Below, in pieces: positions 10,991 through 21,470 of a stretch of DNA of 64,000 nt. How positions within the stretch are numbered: position 1 is the first letter of the stretch; each line of letters begins with the position of its first letter. The stretch covers positions 149,546,945-149,610,944 of the forward strand of contig CM043950.1 in assembly GCA_014529385.2 (NCBI GenBank), given 5' to 3'. Origin of the DNA: Adiantum capillus-veneris (lineage: Eukaryota > Streptophyta > Polypodiopsida > Polypodiales > Pteridaceae). Both the position numbers and the translations under genes were made by a program. The notes beneath the pieces are model-generated. The model was not told the origin of the DNA. It saw only the letters and a program-made list of their open reading frames with translations, and ran no database searches.

Positions 10991-13647
10991 ACTATCACTA
11001 CAATAAGATAGCGAGGCTTGAAAACAAGGGAGCCCCACAGTTTGGTGCTATTGCCGGGGATGAGGTGACCAAACTAGGGAAGAACCTCAGTGCTCAGTAG
11101 CATTGTCCAAAACCTCCTCTAGGTTTGCCTAGAGAACAAAAACAAACTTTTAGAAACCGCACGATTGAGGTATGTTTACCTCAACTGTGTATAGATGTCT
11201 TGGGAGTAGTTGTACTCGTCGTTGAGGACCTTTAGGCTTAGATTCTCTGTTTTGAGTGGTTAATAGCTTGGATTATGTCAGAGTTTGAGGGTTGATGCTC
11301 AATGAGTGGGCTACGGGGGATACCAACGTAGTATAGCCCAATGACCAACAATATTTTTCAATCCGAAGTGATGAGCCACTTGCTAGGGCATGGAAACACT
11401 CACAAGAGTAGTGAGCTCATCATGGCAACACAAATGGTGACTCTACAAGGTGAGCTTCTCAACCTATGGAGGAGCTAAGCCACAATGATTGGCAATCTCC
11501 ACCTCCACTTCTCTTCACCTAAAATCAACCCAATCACACTCACTAACAATTGCAACGACGCACATATACCTAATCCCGTCATGAAATGCACTAATCACAA
11601 ACGCACACGGATAGATCTGTTGAGCATCTGCACTCTAATCAAACTTACATGCACACACAAAGAATAGAGGACAATAACACAAGATTAGAGAAGTAATAAC
11701 CACTAATTAGTTAAGATCAAGCTAATCAAGCATCATTAACAAGAGAGAGTATGAGAGGCATAGTGAAAGAGAATTAAGACTTGATTACTATTAATCAAGT
11801 CACATGAACAAAGAGAAGCTCAAGGACTCCATAGCCACACACATCATGAGCTTAAGGACTTCATAGCCACACACCTCCATGAGCTCTTAGTAAGAGTGGT
11901 CTGAACAAATGAGGTTGAGAACCCTAATTCCATTTACCCACGGCCTTATATACCTAGCGTAAAAATATGTAATGTCCGAGCACCCAAGGATTTAGGGCTC
12001 CACTACTTACTGTATCTACAACCTAGGGACATTAACTAACCTGTTCTTTAAAGCTTGAAACATTGATTGAGACCGTAACACATTATAATTATTAAAATGG
12101 CTTGAAATAAATTGGAAAATTACAATACATGATCATTTTGGAAAAATGTGAAAATGTGTAACTCCAATCTTCACTGCTTCTTCGTATTATATATCTTTGA
12201 TGCGCATTCATAAGAATTGGGCCTTTAGTAGCTCTTGTGAATTGACATTCGCTCAATTAACATTTGTCCCTCTCAATTTTATTGCATGTCCTCGGGCACT
12301 ATTAAGAAGTGTCCGTGGAGGCCTTGGAAGGTTGTTGACTAGTTGTCAATGGGCTGTTTGTCTTCATTCATCAATGAATCTATTGATGAGGTCCATTTTG
12401 CTATGAATGTCTTAAGTTTGTCTCTGGTGTGAGCTAGAGATGACATCGCATGTTCATTGTAGCAACATAATGGGAGGTTTTCTATTTATTTAATAAGAGT
12501 ATGTACAAGAGAAGTAGATAAATGAGGATCTAAATTAGGGTCTAATACTTGGCTAACCAAAGGCAAAAAATCGAGTAGAAAAAAAGTGCCTTTGGGATAC
12601 ATGCATTATTGGAGTACTTATGAGCATGGGAAATATTAATGAGGTACTGAAGGGATTATTTGCTGATGAATTTAGAAATAAGAGGGTAGCAAATATAAGG
12701 GTAGAAATATAGAATATTGGTTTGCCTGTGTGTAGTTCACTCAAGGTGCATAGGTGAAAGCAAAAAAGAGTGTCTAATGCATATGTCCATTGATGGGACA
12801 TCCTATATATTCATACACAAAAATGCATGAAAAACAATATGTTGCGCAATAAAATTTTTGAGGGGTTTTTCACAAAGAAGGTGTAGCTATAAAAGCATAC
12901 AGCATGGCTTTACAAGCTGGCACCCCTTTAAGAAGGGTTTTTTCTAAGAGGATAGGTGCTCTCATCTTACTGTGCATTATGCATGAGTATTGGACTCTAC
13001 GTCGCTCCACCATGATTAAGTTAATAGACTTCGACTCTCATGCTCGTCTAATCTAGCATGAGTGACATGACATAGATATGCTCAACATTTCCGGCTTGAG
13101 CGTAAGCATAATAACTACAACTTTTAGCACATAGTTTATTAGGACTTGAAGCTTTGGGACTAACACTTTACTCACTGTTCATGTCTCAACAGTCAACTCT
13201 GACTATGCAAAGAGTGTTTTTTCAACCCTCGAAACTTGACTTTTTATATTCTTGAGCTTACTACAAAAATTTATTCATGTAAAAGTAAGCTTGAACCCTC
13301 AAAGAATGGATTATTGAAGGACCAAGTTGGCATTGAAGGTTTCATTTTCCATACTCGTTTTATCTTTGAATTTGTATTCCTATTAAATTGATTGTCCTTT
13401 GATAGTGAAGACTCCATTAATTCTTGAGTTAAGCCTGTTGTAATAAAGAGCCTTTGACGCTGTTATAGGCCTTTGTTGACTTTCGAAACCTGATTTCTGA
13501 CTAGCAGCATTGAAAGACTTAGGAATACAAATCTTGTCGTTACCTATGTAGCTTCTTTGATGACTTTGCCTGGCATGAGGTCTTGTTAAGCTCTTGAGAT
13601 CTTTATGCAGTTCTATCATAATTATAGTCGGCCTTTGGTTTAGGATT
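10991..13647. other. No gene recognised
   Basis: AT-rich DNA with short frames only and no recognisable protein motif on either strand. A CACTACAATAAGATAGCGA motif at 10996 looks like a CACTA-type left end but has no partner nearby. I see no other structured feature. Confidence 0.45.
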
Positions 13648-13678
13648 CACTACAAGAGGTTCTTCATATTAGCGACGC

Positions 13679-13954
13679 TGTCAAGATACCGGCAAGGCCG
13701 GATAGACAAGGGTGGGGCCAGGGTAGGCGGTGTGGAACGAGGAGTCCAACCAGGGCAAGGGCCAAGGGCTTGCCTATAAAAAGGGTGGCTAGGTGGTGGA
13801 CTCTGAGACCCTAGCTTCCCTTATCTTACACTGGTATCCGGGCTAGGCGGTGTGGAACGGGGAGTCCAACTAGGGCAAAGGACCAAGGGCATGCCTATAA
13901 AAAGGGTGTTTGGGTGGTGGTGGACTCTGAGACCCTAGCTTCCCTTGTCTTACA
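13679..13954 (+). mobile_element. TRIM/SMART-like miniature LTR element
   Basis: This 276-bp insert begins TGTCAAGATA, ends TCTTACA and is flanked by the 5-bp direct duplication GACGC (13674-13678 and 13955-13959). It interrupts the GCGACGC motif near the CACTA terminus. A ~107-bp block (13724-13830) is repeated at 13844-13954. Each block has a TATAAAAAGGG box and ends TCTTACA. Between them lies CTGGTATCCGGG, resembling the TGGTATCAGAGC primer binding site. The simplest reading is LTR, primer site, 5'-truncated second LTR. A solo LTR with an internal 120-bp tandem duplication is the alternative. Confidence 0.7.
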
Positions 13955-14245
13955 GACGCTAGCAATGTGAGTCTCAAATGTGAAAATCCACGGCGTCGCT
14001 ATATTATTTGTTGCATAGCAATGATCATAGCGACAATCATAACGATGATCATAGCAAGATCGACATAATAAAAAAATAATTTAAGCGCCAAAAACTAAAA
14101 TCCCAGATCTGAGTTTCGACGCTCTAGCAAAATAGGTATACCCGTGCCGCTCCCTCTCTCTCTCTCTCCCCCACACACACACAATATTGGTACTAGTATT
14201 GGTTCTACTACAGATACTCTCTCTCTAGCAAAATAGGTATACCCG

Positions 14246-14250
<5 letters not shown>

Positions 14251-14343
<93 letters not shown>

Positions 14344-14366
14344 CCCCCCCCCCCCTCCCCCCCCCC
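14251..14366. repeat. (CT)n tract followed by a C-tract
   Basis: About 90 bp of CT dinucleotides followed by a nearly pure C run (14341-14366), then CACACACA. It lies in the leader of the second CACTA copy. Confidence 0.95.
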
Positions 14367-14369
14367 ACA

Positions 14370-14765
14370 CACACAGTACTGGTACTAGTATTGGTTCTAC
14401 TACAGATACTGATAGTACTCGTATGAGTACGATTATTGCAATACTGCTATACTAGTACTGGCAGTACTGGTACACTATATACTAGTACTAGTACTGATAA
14501 TTATTGGTACTACTAGACGATGTTGGTACTAATACTTGTACTACACTATTTTTACTGTACTGCTATTGTTAGTACTAGTTGTATTGGTACAATATATATT
14601 GGTACTGGTACTACAAGACTATATTGGTACTGATACTGACACTATACACTATTGGTATTGATACTCCTATACTGCTACTCGTAATACTAGATTTGTATTG
14701 GTACTGATATTGATACCTATTTGTACTACTACTGAACTATATTGGTATTGGTATTGGTACACACA
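14370..14765. repeat. Degenerate TACTGG/TACTAG/TATTGG hexamer array
   Basis: Nearly 400 bp built from variants of a hexamer, such as GGTACT, AGTACT and GGTATT, with many TACTAGTA and AGTACT self-complementary units. Phase slips are frequent. No protein reading is meaningful here. It begins right after the CT/C/CA tract and ends at another short CA run. Confidence 0.8.
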
Positions 14766-15019
14766 CACACATGGCTGTTTTTAGTGTGTTGCTATTTCCC
14801 TGGTATATTTTTACTAGGATTGTTGGCCTGGGGTACTTTTAGTGAATAACTCGCTTAAATTCACTATGTAACTTTTATAGGGTGGTACCTTAATGGTACC
14901 TAATCCTTAGGTACTAAATGGGTTATGGACGGGCTAACGGGATCTGTAAATGATGTCGTCTTTTGCTTAATAACGAGGTGGCTCTCTCCTGACGGGTCTG
15001 CGATACTACGCTCTTAAGT

Positions 15020-15020
<1 letters not shown>

Positions 15021-15112
<92 letters not shown>
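15021..15112. repeat. (CT)n microsatellite
   Basis: Pure CT run of about 92 bp within the second CACTA copy. Confidence 0.97.
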
Positions 15113-15114
<2 letters not shown>

Positions 15115-15667
15115 ATGGTGGTGTTGCTACACCATCCCCCTCCTGAAGTCGGGCCAACCATACGGCTACAAAGGAAGGTGTCCACTTGCTCCAAAACCTA
15201 TAAAAAGGTGAACTTTACATGCTTACTTAGCATTAATGGTGTGTGTATTTGGGAGAAGTGTCTGTACATTAGGACTCTGAGGTTTTTACGTGCAAAGGGG
15301 TAGTGGTAAATGTGAGATCTATGAAAAAGGACAAGGATAAGCAGACTATTGTGGAGTTGGATTCTCCAACTCATTCTCAAGTGACTTTTGGCATTGAAAT
15401 GGACTGCTATTCGAACTATTTGATGGTTGTGAGTACTCCTCATGCATATGCCGGTAGAGGCACTTGAATAGCTTCTTCTTGCTGAACTTTATCTCAAGAG
15501 ATCCTGTAAACCACAAGGGGCTTCATATGGTTTTTTCCCTTGTGAATATATGATTAGGTTGACATTTCTTATTATTTATGTTTGAAAGCAATCTAGTTGG
15601 GTGACATCTATAACATGTGGGATACCCATGCATCACCTGAGTTTTGGCACTCTAAAAAAATAGGTAT

Positions 15668-15670
<3 letters not shown>

Positions 15671-15765
<95 letters not shown>

Positions 15766-15766
15766 A
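15671..15766. repeat. (CT)n(CA)n compound microsatellite
   Basis: CT run of about 70 bp passing directly into about 26 bp of CA. It is followed by a GACGAGAGAAAGGAGAGC block that also follows the microsatellites at 18.18 kb and (slightly changed) 51.27 kb. It is therefore a module of the CACTA leader. A C-tract of about 40 bp lies nearby at 15898-15939. Confidence 0.95.
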
Positions 15767-16529
15767 TGACGAGAGAAAGGAGAGCTAGCTATGCTCCTTC
15801 CCTCTCCTCCCTCTCATGTTCCCTTCCCCTCTTTATCTCACTCTCTCTCTCTGTCACACACACACACACTAGTATACTGGTTATAACTCAAACAACCCCC
15901 CCTCCCCCCTTCCCCCCCCCCCCCCCCCCCCCCCCCCCCATTTTGCATAGTAGTGATACCTTTTTGCTATGCCAATAAAAACCACCTTATAAATGGGACA
16001 TTACCCCTACTTAAACAAAGCGTGAAAGAATAAGTGCTATCATCATACGGGGTAGGCGGCCCCTGTCCACTCTCTATTGCCCTCCCTAGGCGATGGCACT
16101 TGCAGGCTCGCGCAGTTGAGGGCGGCGGGATGCATTCATCCTACTTGCTCTGAGAGCGTGCACACCATCCTATATAAACTGAGGTGAGGGCACACTCTGG
16201 CCCTCACTTAGCCTTGGATTAGGTTTTTTTTGCTTATTTTCGCCACTATCTGAACTTGCTAAAGAAATGGATCTTGCAGCTCAAGCAACACAGGTGTTAT
16301 GTTTTACCTTACTACCAATTTCGGTTTTGGTTTGTTTTTTACTATGCATGGTTAGTAAAGAATGGAGCCGTCTATTTTATACACTATTTATTAGTCATGA
16401 GCATAAGAAGGACAAACTATTGCACCATGGCATAAATGGCTTAGGACTTGAGACCTTGATTTGCATTAAGAATAGGATGGTCTCTGTGGAATACTTGCAT
16501 GGATAGAGCATAGTTTGATGCAGGTGGTT

Positions 16530-17040
16530 ATACTTGATTCTGCACCAACCGTCGAGGGTTGCTTGTTACACTATATAATGATCCCTCTTAAAAACAAACT
16601 GTTGTGCAATCTCATGATTGGCTGGAGGCCTGAAACCTCGTTGTTTTTCACTTGGTAGCGGTTTCTGTTGAAACACTGACACGGATTGAGTTTTTTTCTT
16701 AGTTATAAGCTATGTGCTAGCAGCTGAGGGTTGTTGTTTTCACTAATGGTTATCATATCACCTGGCATATTGCCACTGCAGGACTATCAGGTAATGAGTT
16801 GCTCTGAACTAGCCGTTAAGGGCTGCTGTGTACACTATGAAAAATCTTTTTTAGCAATCGCATGGTTGGCTTGGGTCTTGGACCTTGTTTTACATTTGGT
16901 GACGACTTCTCTCGAACACTGGCAGAGACTGATCGAGTGTTTCTAGCAAGAGGATATAGGCTCTGTGCTAGCAACTAAGGGTTGTTATTTTCACTAACTA
17001 GTTATCATAAATTGCCTAATACAAGTGTGTTGGCTTATGG
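16530..17040 (+). repeat. Diverged tandem duplication of about 245 bp
   Basis: Two successive blocks share the same order of motifs: a CACTATA/CACTATG start, a GAAACACTGACACGG / GAACACTGGCAGAGA segment, a GTGCTAGCA(G/A)CT(G/A)AGGGTTGTT segment and a final ATTGCC. The short frames inside (for example 16731-16946) are not recognisable proteins. Confidence 0.6.
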
Positions 17041-18247
17041 GTTGCTCTGGTCATAACCACTGCAGAAATCGCTTGATATTTATTGTTTTTTTTTTTAAAG
17101 GGGGGGGGGGGGGGAGCATGACTGGCAGGTTCGGTAACTGTTGGTATTTTCTCTTTGATAAAACTGTTGCCACACTTGGGCTTATATAAAGTATCACCAT
17201 TGGGATTTCATATGAGATAAAGGGATGAGGTGATTTTTGTTTTTTTTTTTTAAGCACTTATGAATGTTGAAGCTTTAAGGCATCATACTCAAACAAGGCC
17301 AGACACTACTGTTCTTTGAGGGATACTAATAACTTGGGATTCTGAAGATAAGTATATAGCTGTTACTTTCGGCTTTGGCTTGAAGCTATGGCTAGTGACC
17401 TATGAGTACACAAAGTATAAATGGAGTTCTCGATAGTCTGTTGATTGGTCATACTGTCATTTTGATAGTTGTAGAAAGGGAGATTATGCATTACCCTCTT
17501 TTGGTACCATTGGTTCTTGAACAAAATATTGGGCATCTTACACAGTTAAAGACGTTCTTGGCCTCTCTTTGGGTAAAGTAATGCCAATGATACCTTGAGA
17601 TTGTTACTCCTGAAGGTAATTATATGGTTACTGCAAAGCATAGCTACCAAGCTATGGTTAAATAAATAAATCTCACGATGGTTAAAATTAATGGATTCTT
17701 GGTGGGCTTCACAAGATCAGTATAAAAGGTAGAAGGTAGCACTCATTTTTTATGTAATAAGTAAAGACTGCTATCATACAAGTTCTAAACCTAGCTTGTC
17801 TAAAGTAAATAAAATCTATAAGATGGACATGGATAACAACTAATAGGATCCATTAATACCTGTAAAACACATCCATGGCTAATTGAATTGTTGTCTTGTT
17901 TGGATGGATGCAAGTAAGGACTCTATCCTATCTTGGAGGGTTTTCTTTTCTTTGGTAAGCAACCTTACTTAAATGAAATACTCAGTGAGGAACGGGGAAG
18001 TTCTTTTACTACTGGTCTAACTGAAAGAGGATCTCTTTCTTACAATAATTGTACCTAAATAATTTAGATACTGAGTTATTTTTGTACTTATCTGCTCATT
18101 GTTCCTTGGCCAGCTGTCTTTTGAATGTAAAAATTCAATTATGTCTTATTAGTTAAGATTTAAATAGCTACACACACACACACACATATGACGAGAGGAA
18201 GGAGAGCTAGCTACGCTCCTTCCCTCTCCTCCCTCTCATGTTCCCTT

Positions 18248-18251
<4 letters not shown>

Positions 18252-18317
<66 letters not shown>

Positions 18318-18391
18318 ACTGTGTGTGTGTGTGTGTGTGTGTGTGTTTGAAACAGAGAGAGAGAGAGAGGGAGAAAACAAAGAGAAAGAGG

Positions 18392-18420
<29 letters not shown>
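18252..18420. repeat. (CT)n(CA)n(TG)n(AG)n compound palindromic microsatellite
   Basis: A CT run passes into CA, meets TG at about 18319 and returns through GT to GA-rich DNA. The right half is the reverse complement of the left half, with small interruptions, so a long hairpin is possible. The same arrangement in a milder form is at 51340-51435. Confidence 0.9.
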
Positions 18421-18423
<3 letters not shown>

Positions 18424-18470
18424 CAAAATGTTATATTAAGTGTCTTCAAAATTTCAAAATGATTTATGAG

Positions 18471-18602
18471 ACCGATCCGATAAAAACCTTGTGGATTTAA
18501 TATAATGTCTGCATTGTCCAAGAAAATAGTGCATCGACCGATCCGATAAAAACCTTGTGGATTTAATATAATGTCTGCATTGTCCAAGAAAATAGTGCAT
18601 CG
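18471..18602 (+). repeat. Perfect 66-bp tandem duplication
   Basis: The unit starting ACCGATCCGATAAAAACC occurs twice head to tail with no difference that I can see, which suggests a recent event. It lies between two GA-rich tracts in the CACTA leader. Confidence 0.95.
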
Positions 18603-18665
18603 GCCGGTGAAGAGCTTTGTCAATGTCTGTCTTTGTAAATAGACGTACTATGACATGCATAGATA

Positions 18666-18672
<7 letters not shown>

Positions 18673-18733
<61 letters not shown>

Positions 18734-18776
18734 TAGATAGATAGATAGAGAGAGGGAGAGAGAGAGAGAGAGAGAG
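18673..18776. repeat. (GA)n with a GATA block
   Basis: GA run interrupted by about six GATA units (18729-18748), then GA again. Confidence 0.95.
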
Positions 18777-19264
18777 TTGACATAGGTTTAGGATTTAGTT
18801 TCTATATTTAAGTTAAAGTTTAGGTTTAGATTTATATTAAAGCTTTGGGGTTAGATTTAGGATTCAACTCAAGATTTAAGGTTTAGAGCTGAAGAAGAGG
18901 CCCAACCATCTCTCTCTTTTTTGTAGAGCTTAAAGATGTTTGAAGCTAGTTAGGCTTTGGAATGTTCAAAGGGTAGGCAACAACACTAGCTGTTGAAAGC
19001 GTTCTCGTTCTGTTGAGCTTGAGTGATGGAAGAGGAAAGTGGATAACTGAGGAGTTTCACAACATATCAAGTTGGCTTGTGTGTATGTGTGTGTGTGTGT
19101 ATGTGTGTGTGTGTTAGGGAGAGAGAGAGAGAGACAGAGGGAAGGGGCGGGAGGGAGCACTTGTGGTGCTGAGTAGGAATTAGAGCAGTTGAAGCGAACA
19201 ATGTAGGAAGAGCAGTTTTCATTTGAAAATTTTGCATTTTTGTTCTGTGTATGTGCATGCATGT

Positions 19265-19311
<47 letters not shown>

Positions 19312-19462
19312 AGTTAAATTTAAGATCATTTTGGATTTAGTTTTTATACCAAAGTTTAGCTTCAAGATTACGGTTTAAATTTAGAGTTAGGTTTACGATT
19401 ATGTTTGCAGTAGTTTGCATGTAGTTCACATGAGTTTAGGTATGTAGTTGCTTGCAAGCTCA

Positions 19463-19709
19463 CTCGGGGGGTGCAGTATGTAATCATGTTAATGTATAAC
19501 GTGAGTTTGAAAGGAGGGGTTTTAAAATACAAAAATTTTAGGCAATTTAACAGAGATACATTAAAATAAGGGGTTTTAATATTCAATTTTGGAAAATTTT
19601 CCTAAAATAAGGGGTCATTTTATTCATTCTGACATGTTAAAAGAGGGGTTTTTCAGATACCCCGTGAACGCACGTCATATGGGGGGTACGGAATGGTGAA
19701 CCCCCCGAG
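19463..19709. mobile_element. MITE with CTCGGGGGGT termini (copy 1)
   Basis: This 247-bp element has 10-bp inverted termini CTCGGGGGGT/ACCCCCCGAG. It is flanked by the 8-bp direct duplication CAAGCTCA (19455-19462 and 19710-19717). A second copy of the same family is at 63397-63642. There is no coding capacity. The 8-bp target duplication points to the hAT superfamily, although the termini are not the usual CAGGG type. Confidence 0.8.
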
Positions 19710-20185
19710 CAAGCTCACAAGTGCAAACATCTCTATCTCTTTCTCTCCAAACTAAATGATGTGGATGTTGTATGCAAGCTCACAAGTGCAAACATCTCTC
19801 TCTCTTTCTCCCTCTCTTCCTCTCCACGGATGCGGCATTAAGTTGGAAAGATTTCAATGGCATGATACTCAAAATGGAGGCAGACTTGTAATGTGCACAG
19901 TAATCCCTTGAACAAGGAGCTGCTATGAAGAGATGTTAAGCTGTTGTGAATTGCTACAGTTGAACAAGAGGCAAAGGGTTTTTCTCCACTACATGCAATG
20001 TTATGTAGAAATCGATGTGTAGATTTTTGGTACCCACAAATATAAGCATTGACTAATAAAGGCAAGATTATAACCCGGTGGTTCTGATCTTTGTGCACCT
20101 CTAGATCGAGGTGTGCGGGGATCGGACATGGATAGAGAATTTGAGGTAGTTTATAGTGTGATCTATGGTTTCTTGATTGTGAGGG

Positions 20186-20189
20186 AGAT

Positions 20190-20230
<41 letters not shown>
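20186..20230. repeat. (GA)n tract upstream of the transposase start
   Basis: A GA run lies about 70 bp before the transposase ATG. The complete CACTA copy has its counterpart at about 53003-53056, so it is a conserved part of the element. Confidence 0.9.
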
Positions 20231-20233
<3 letters not shown>

Positions 20234-20296
20234 GAGACACCTAATACCAATAGACAAATAAATTTATATTCAGGTTATAAGGTTTTGACATTCATT

Positions 20297-21470
20297 ATGA
20301 GTAGTGACGATGATGTGGGGTTGTCCAACCGAAACGCCTATCTCTCAATAAGGATCTTATGTCCTTGTAATGAATGCAAAAAAAATGTGCAACGGACAAG
20401 ACACATTTTTCTGCAGCACGTTTGTGAATTTGGAGAGTTTGACCCATCTATTATAGATCAACTTGTTGTCAATTACAACTCGTCGTACTCCGCTGGCCAA
20501 CAAGCAGCAATCTTGCAATCCAATAGACGTGTTTGCAGGTGCTTCGATCAAGCAACATACGTGAGGCCACAAGATGCAGCCTTTGACAGCTCGGAGGGTG
20601 ATCATGCTAATCACATTCCCAACAAGGCTATGTTTGAGCCCGAGATTGATGAAATGATCGAGACAATCATGGATTTAGAAAAGGCTTATCTATGATGACA
20701 TGAAAAGTGAAGCCGATACACCATTGTATGGTGGAGCACGTGTGTCTAGATTGAAGGCGCTCGTGGTTCTTCTCAACATGCAGGAAAAGTCTGCATGGAG
20801 TGACACTAGTGTCACAACACTTTTCAGGTAATGTATTACAATGTGTTTACTTCAATAAAAAACTCTAAATGTCTAATGTACCAAATTACTTACACAAGTG
20901 CACCACATTTTTTTCGCTGTGTAGATTGCTTAAAGAGCACATATTGCCAGTTGATAATGTGATGCCAGATTCCAGAGAGAAAGCAAGAAAGATCTTATGA
21001 AACTTGGGGATGGATTACAATTCTATTCACGCTTCTCCTAACGGCTGCATCCTTTTCAGAGGGGCATACATAGACATGGAGAAGTGTTTGAAATGTGATT
21101 TCGAGAGATATCAAGTAGATCTCCACGGACCAAAAATTCCGTAAAAGTTTTTGTGACACTTTCTTTTGCTGCCTTGCATCAAGCATTTCTTTGAATGTAA
21201 GTGCATGGCCACCCTAGCATCATGGCATGAGGAGAATAGATCTTCGGATGGTGTGCTACCGATTCGTGCAGATTCCTGCAGATTGCGCGGCCTGGAAGCA
21301 TATAGACAACACATGGCAGGATTTTGCAAGGGAAGCTCAAAATTTGCACCTCGGTCTAGCTATGGATGGCATAAATCCATTTGGTCAGAGATGAACATCT
21401 TACAATGTATGGCCAGTTGTCATTGTCAACTACAACATTGGTTGACTACCAAGAAGGGGCACCTGTTTCG
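20297..21470 (+). pseudogene. TNP2-like CACTA transposase, N-terminal part, broken
   Basis: From the ATG at 20297 the product parallels the transposase at 53121. It has a Cys-rich N-terminal transposon-associated domain (LCPCNEC), the FEPEIDEMIETIMD segment, an intron at about 20828-20923, and the Cys motif segment (IDMEKCLKC) seen in TNP2 proteins. A single extra A near 20683 shifts the frame. A TGA interrupts at about 20997, and another TGA at about 21154 lies at the codon that is also TGA in the complete copy. Similarity stops near 21470, before most of the catalytic region. No function is expected. This copy retains a ~31-bp segment (PQDAAFDSSEG region) that is deleted in the complete copy. 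Confidence 0.8.

Larger units (their letters stand above)
13648..21470 (+). mobile_element. CACTA (En/Spm-type) element, 5' part, second copy
   Basis: It starts CACTACAAGAGG followed by ttcatattagcgacgct, which matches the left end at 51010. It keeps the same order as the complete copy: terminal motif, GCGTCGCTAT-type motifs, an AGATCTGAG block, (CT)n/(CA)n tracts with a CTCCTTCCCTCTCC block, a transposase leader, a (GA)n tract just before the start codon, and the transposase N-terminus. Similarity ends near 21470, so the 3' half, the second gene and the right terminus are missing. It has been enlarged by a TRIM-like insertion, a MITE and local duplications. Confidence 0.8.

Noticed and set aside
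10996-11020. CACTACAATAAGATAGCGA as a CACTA left end
   Set aside because: Only the first bases agree, there is no matching right end or target duplication in the window, and the following sequence lacks the family motifs.
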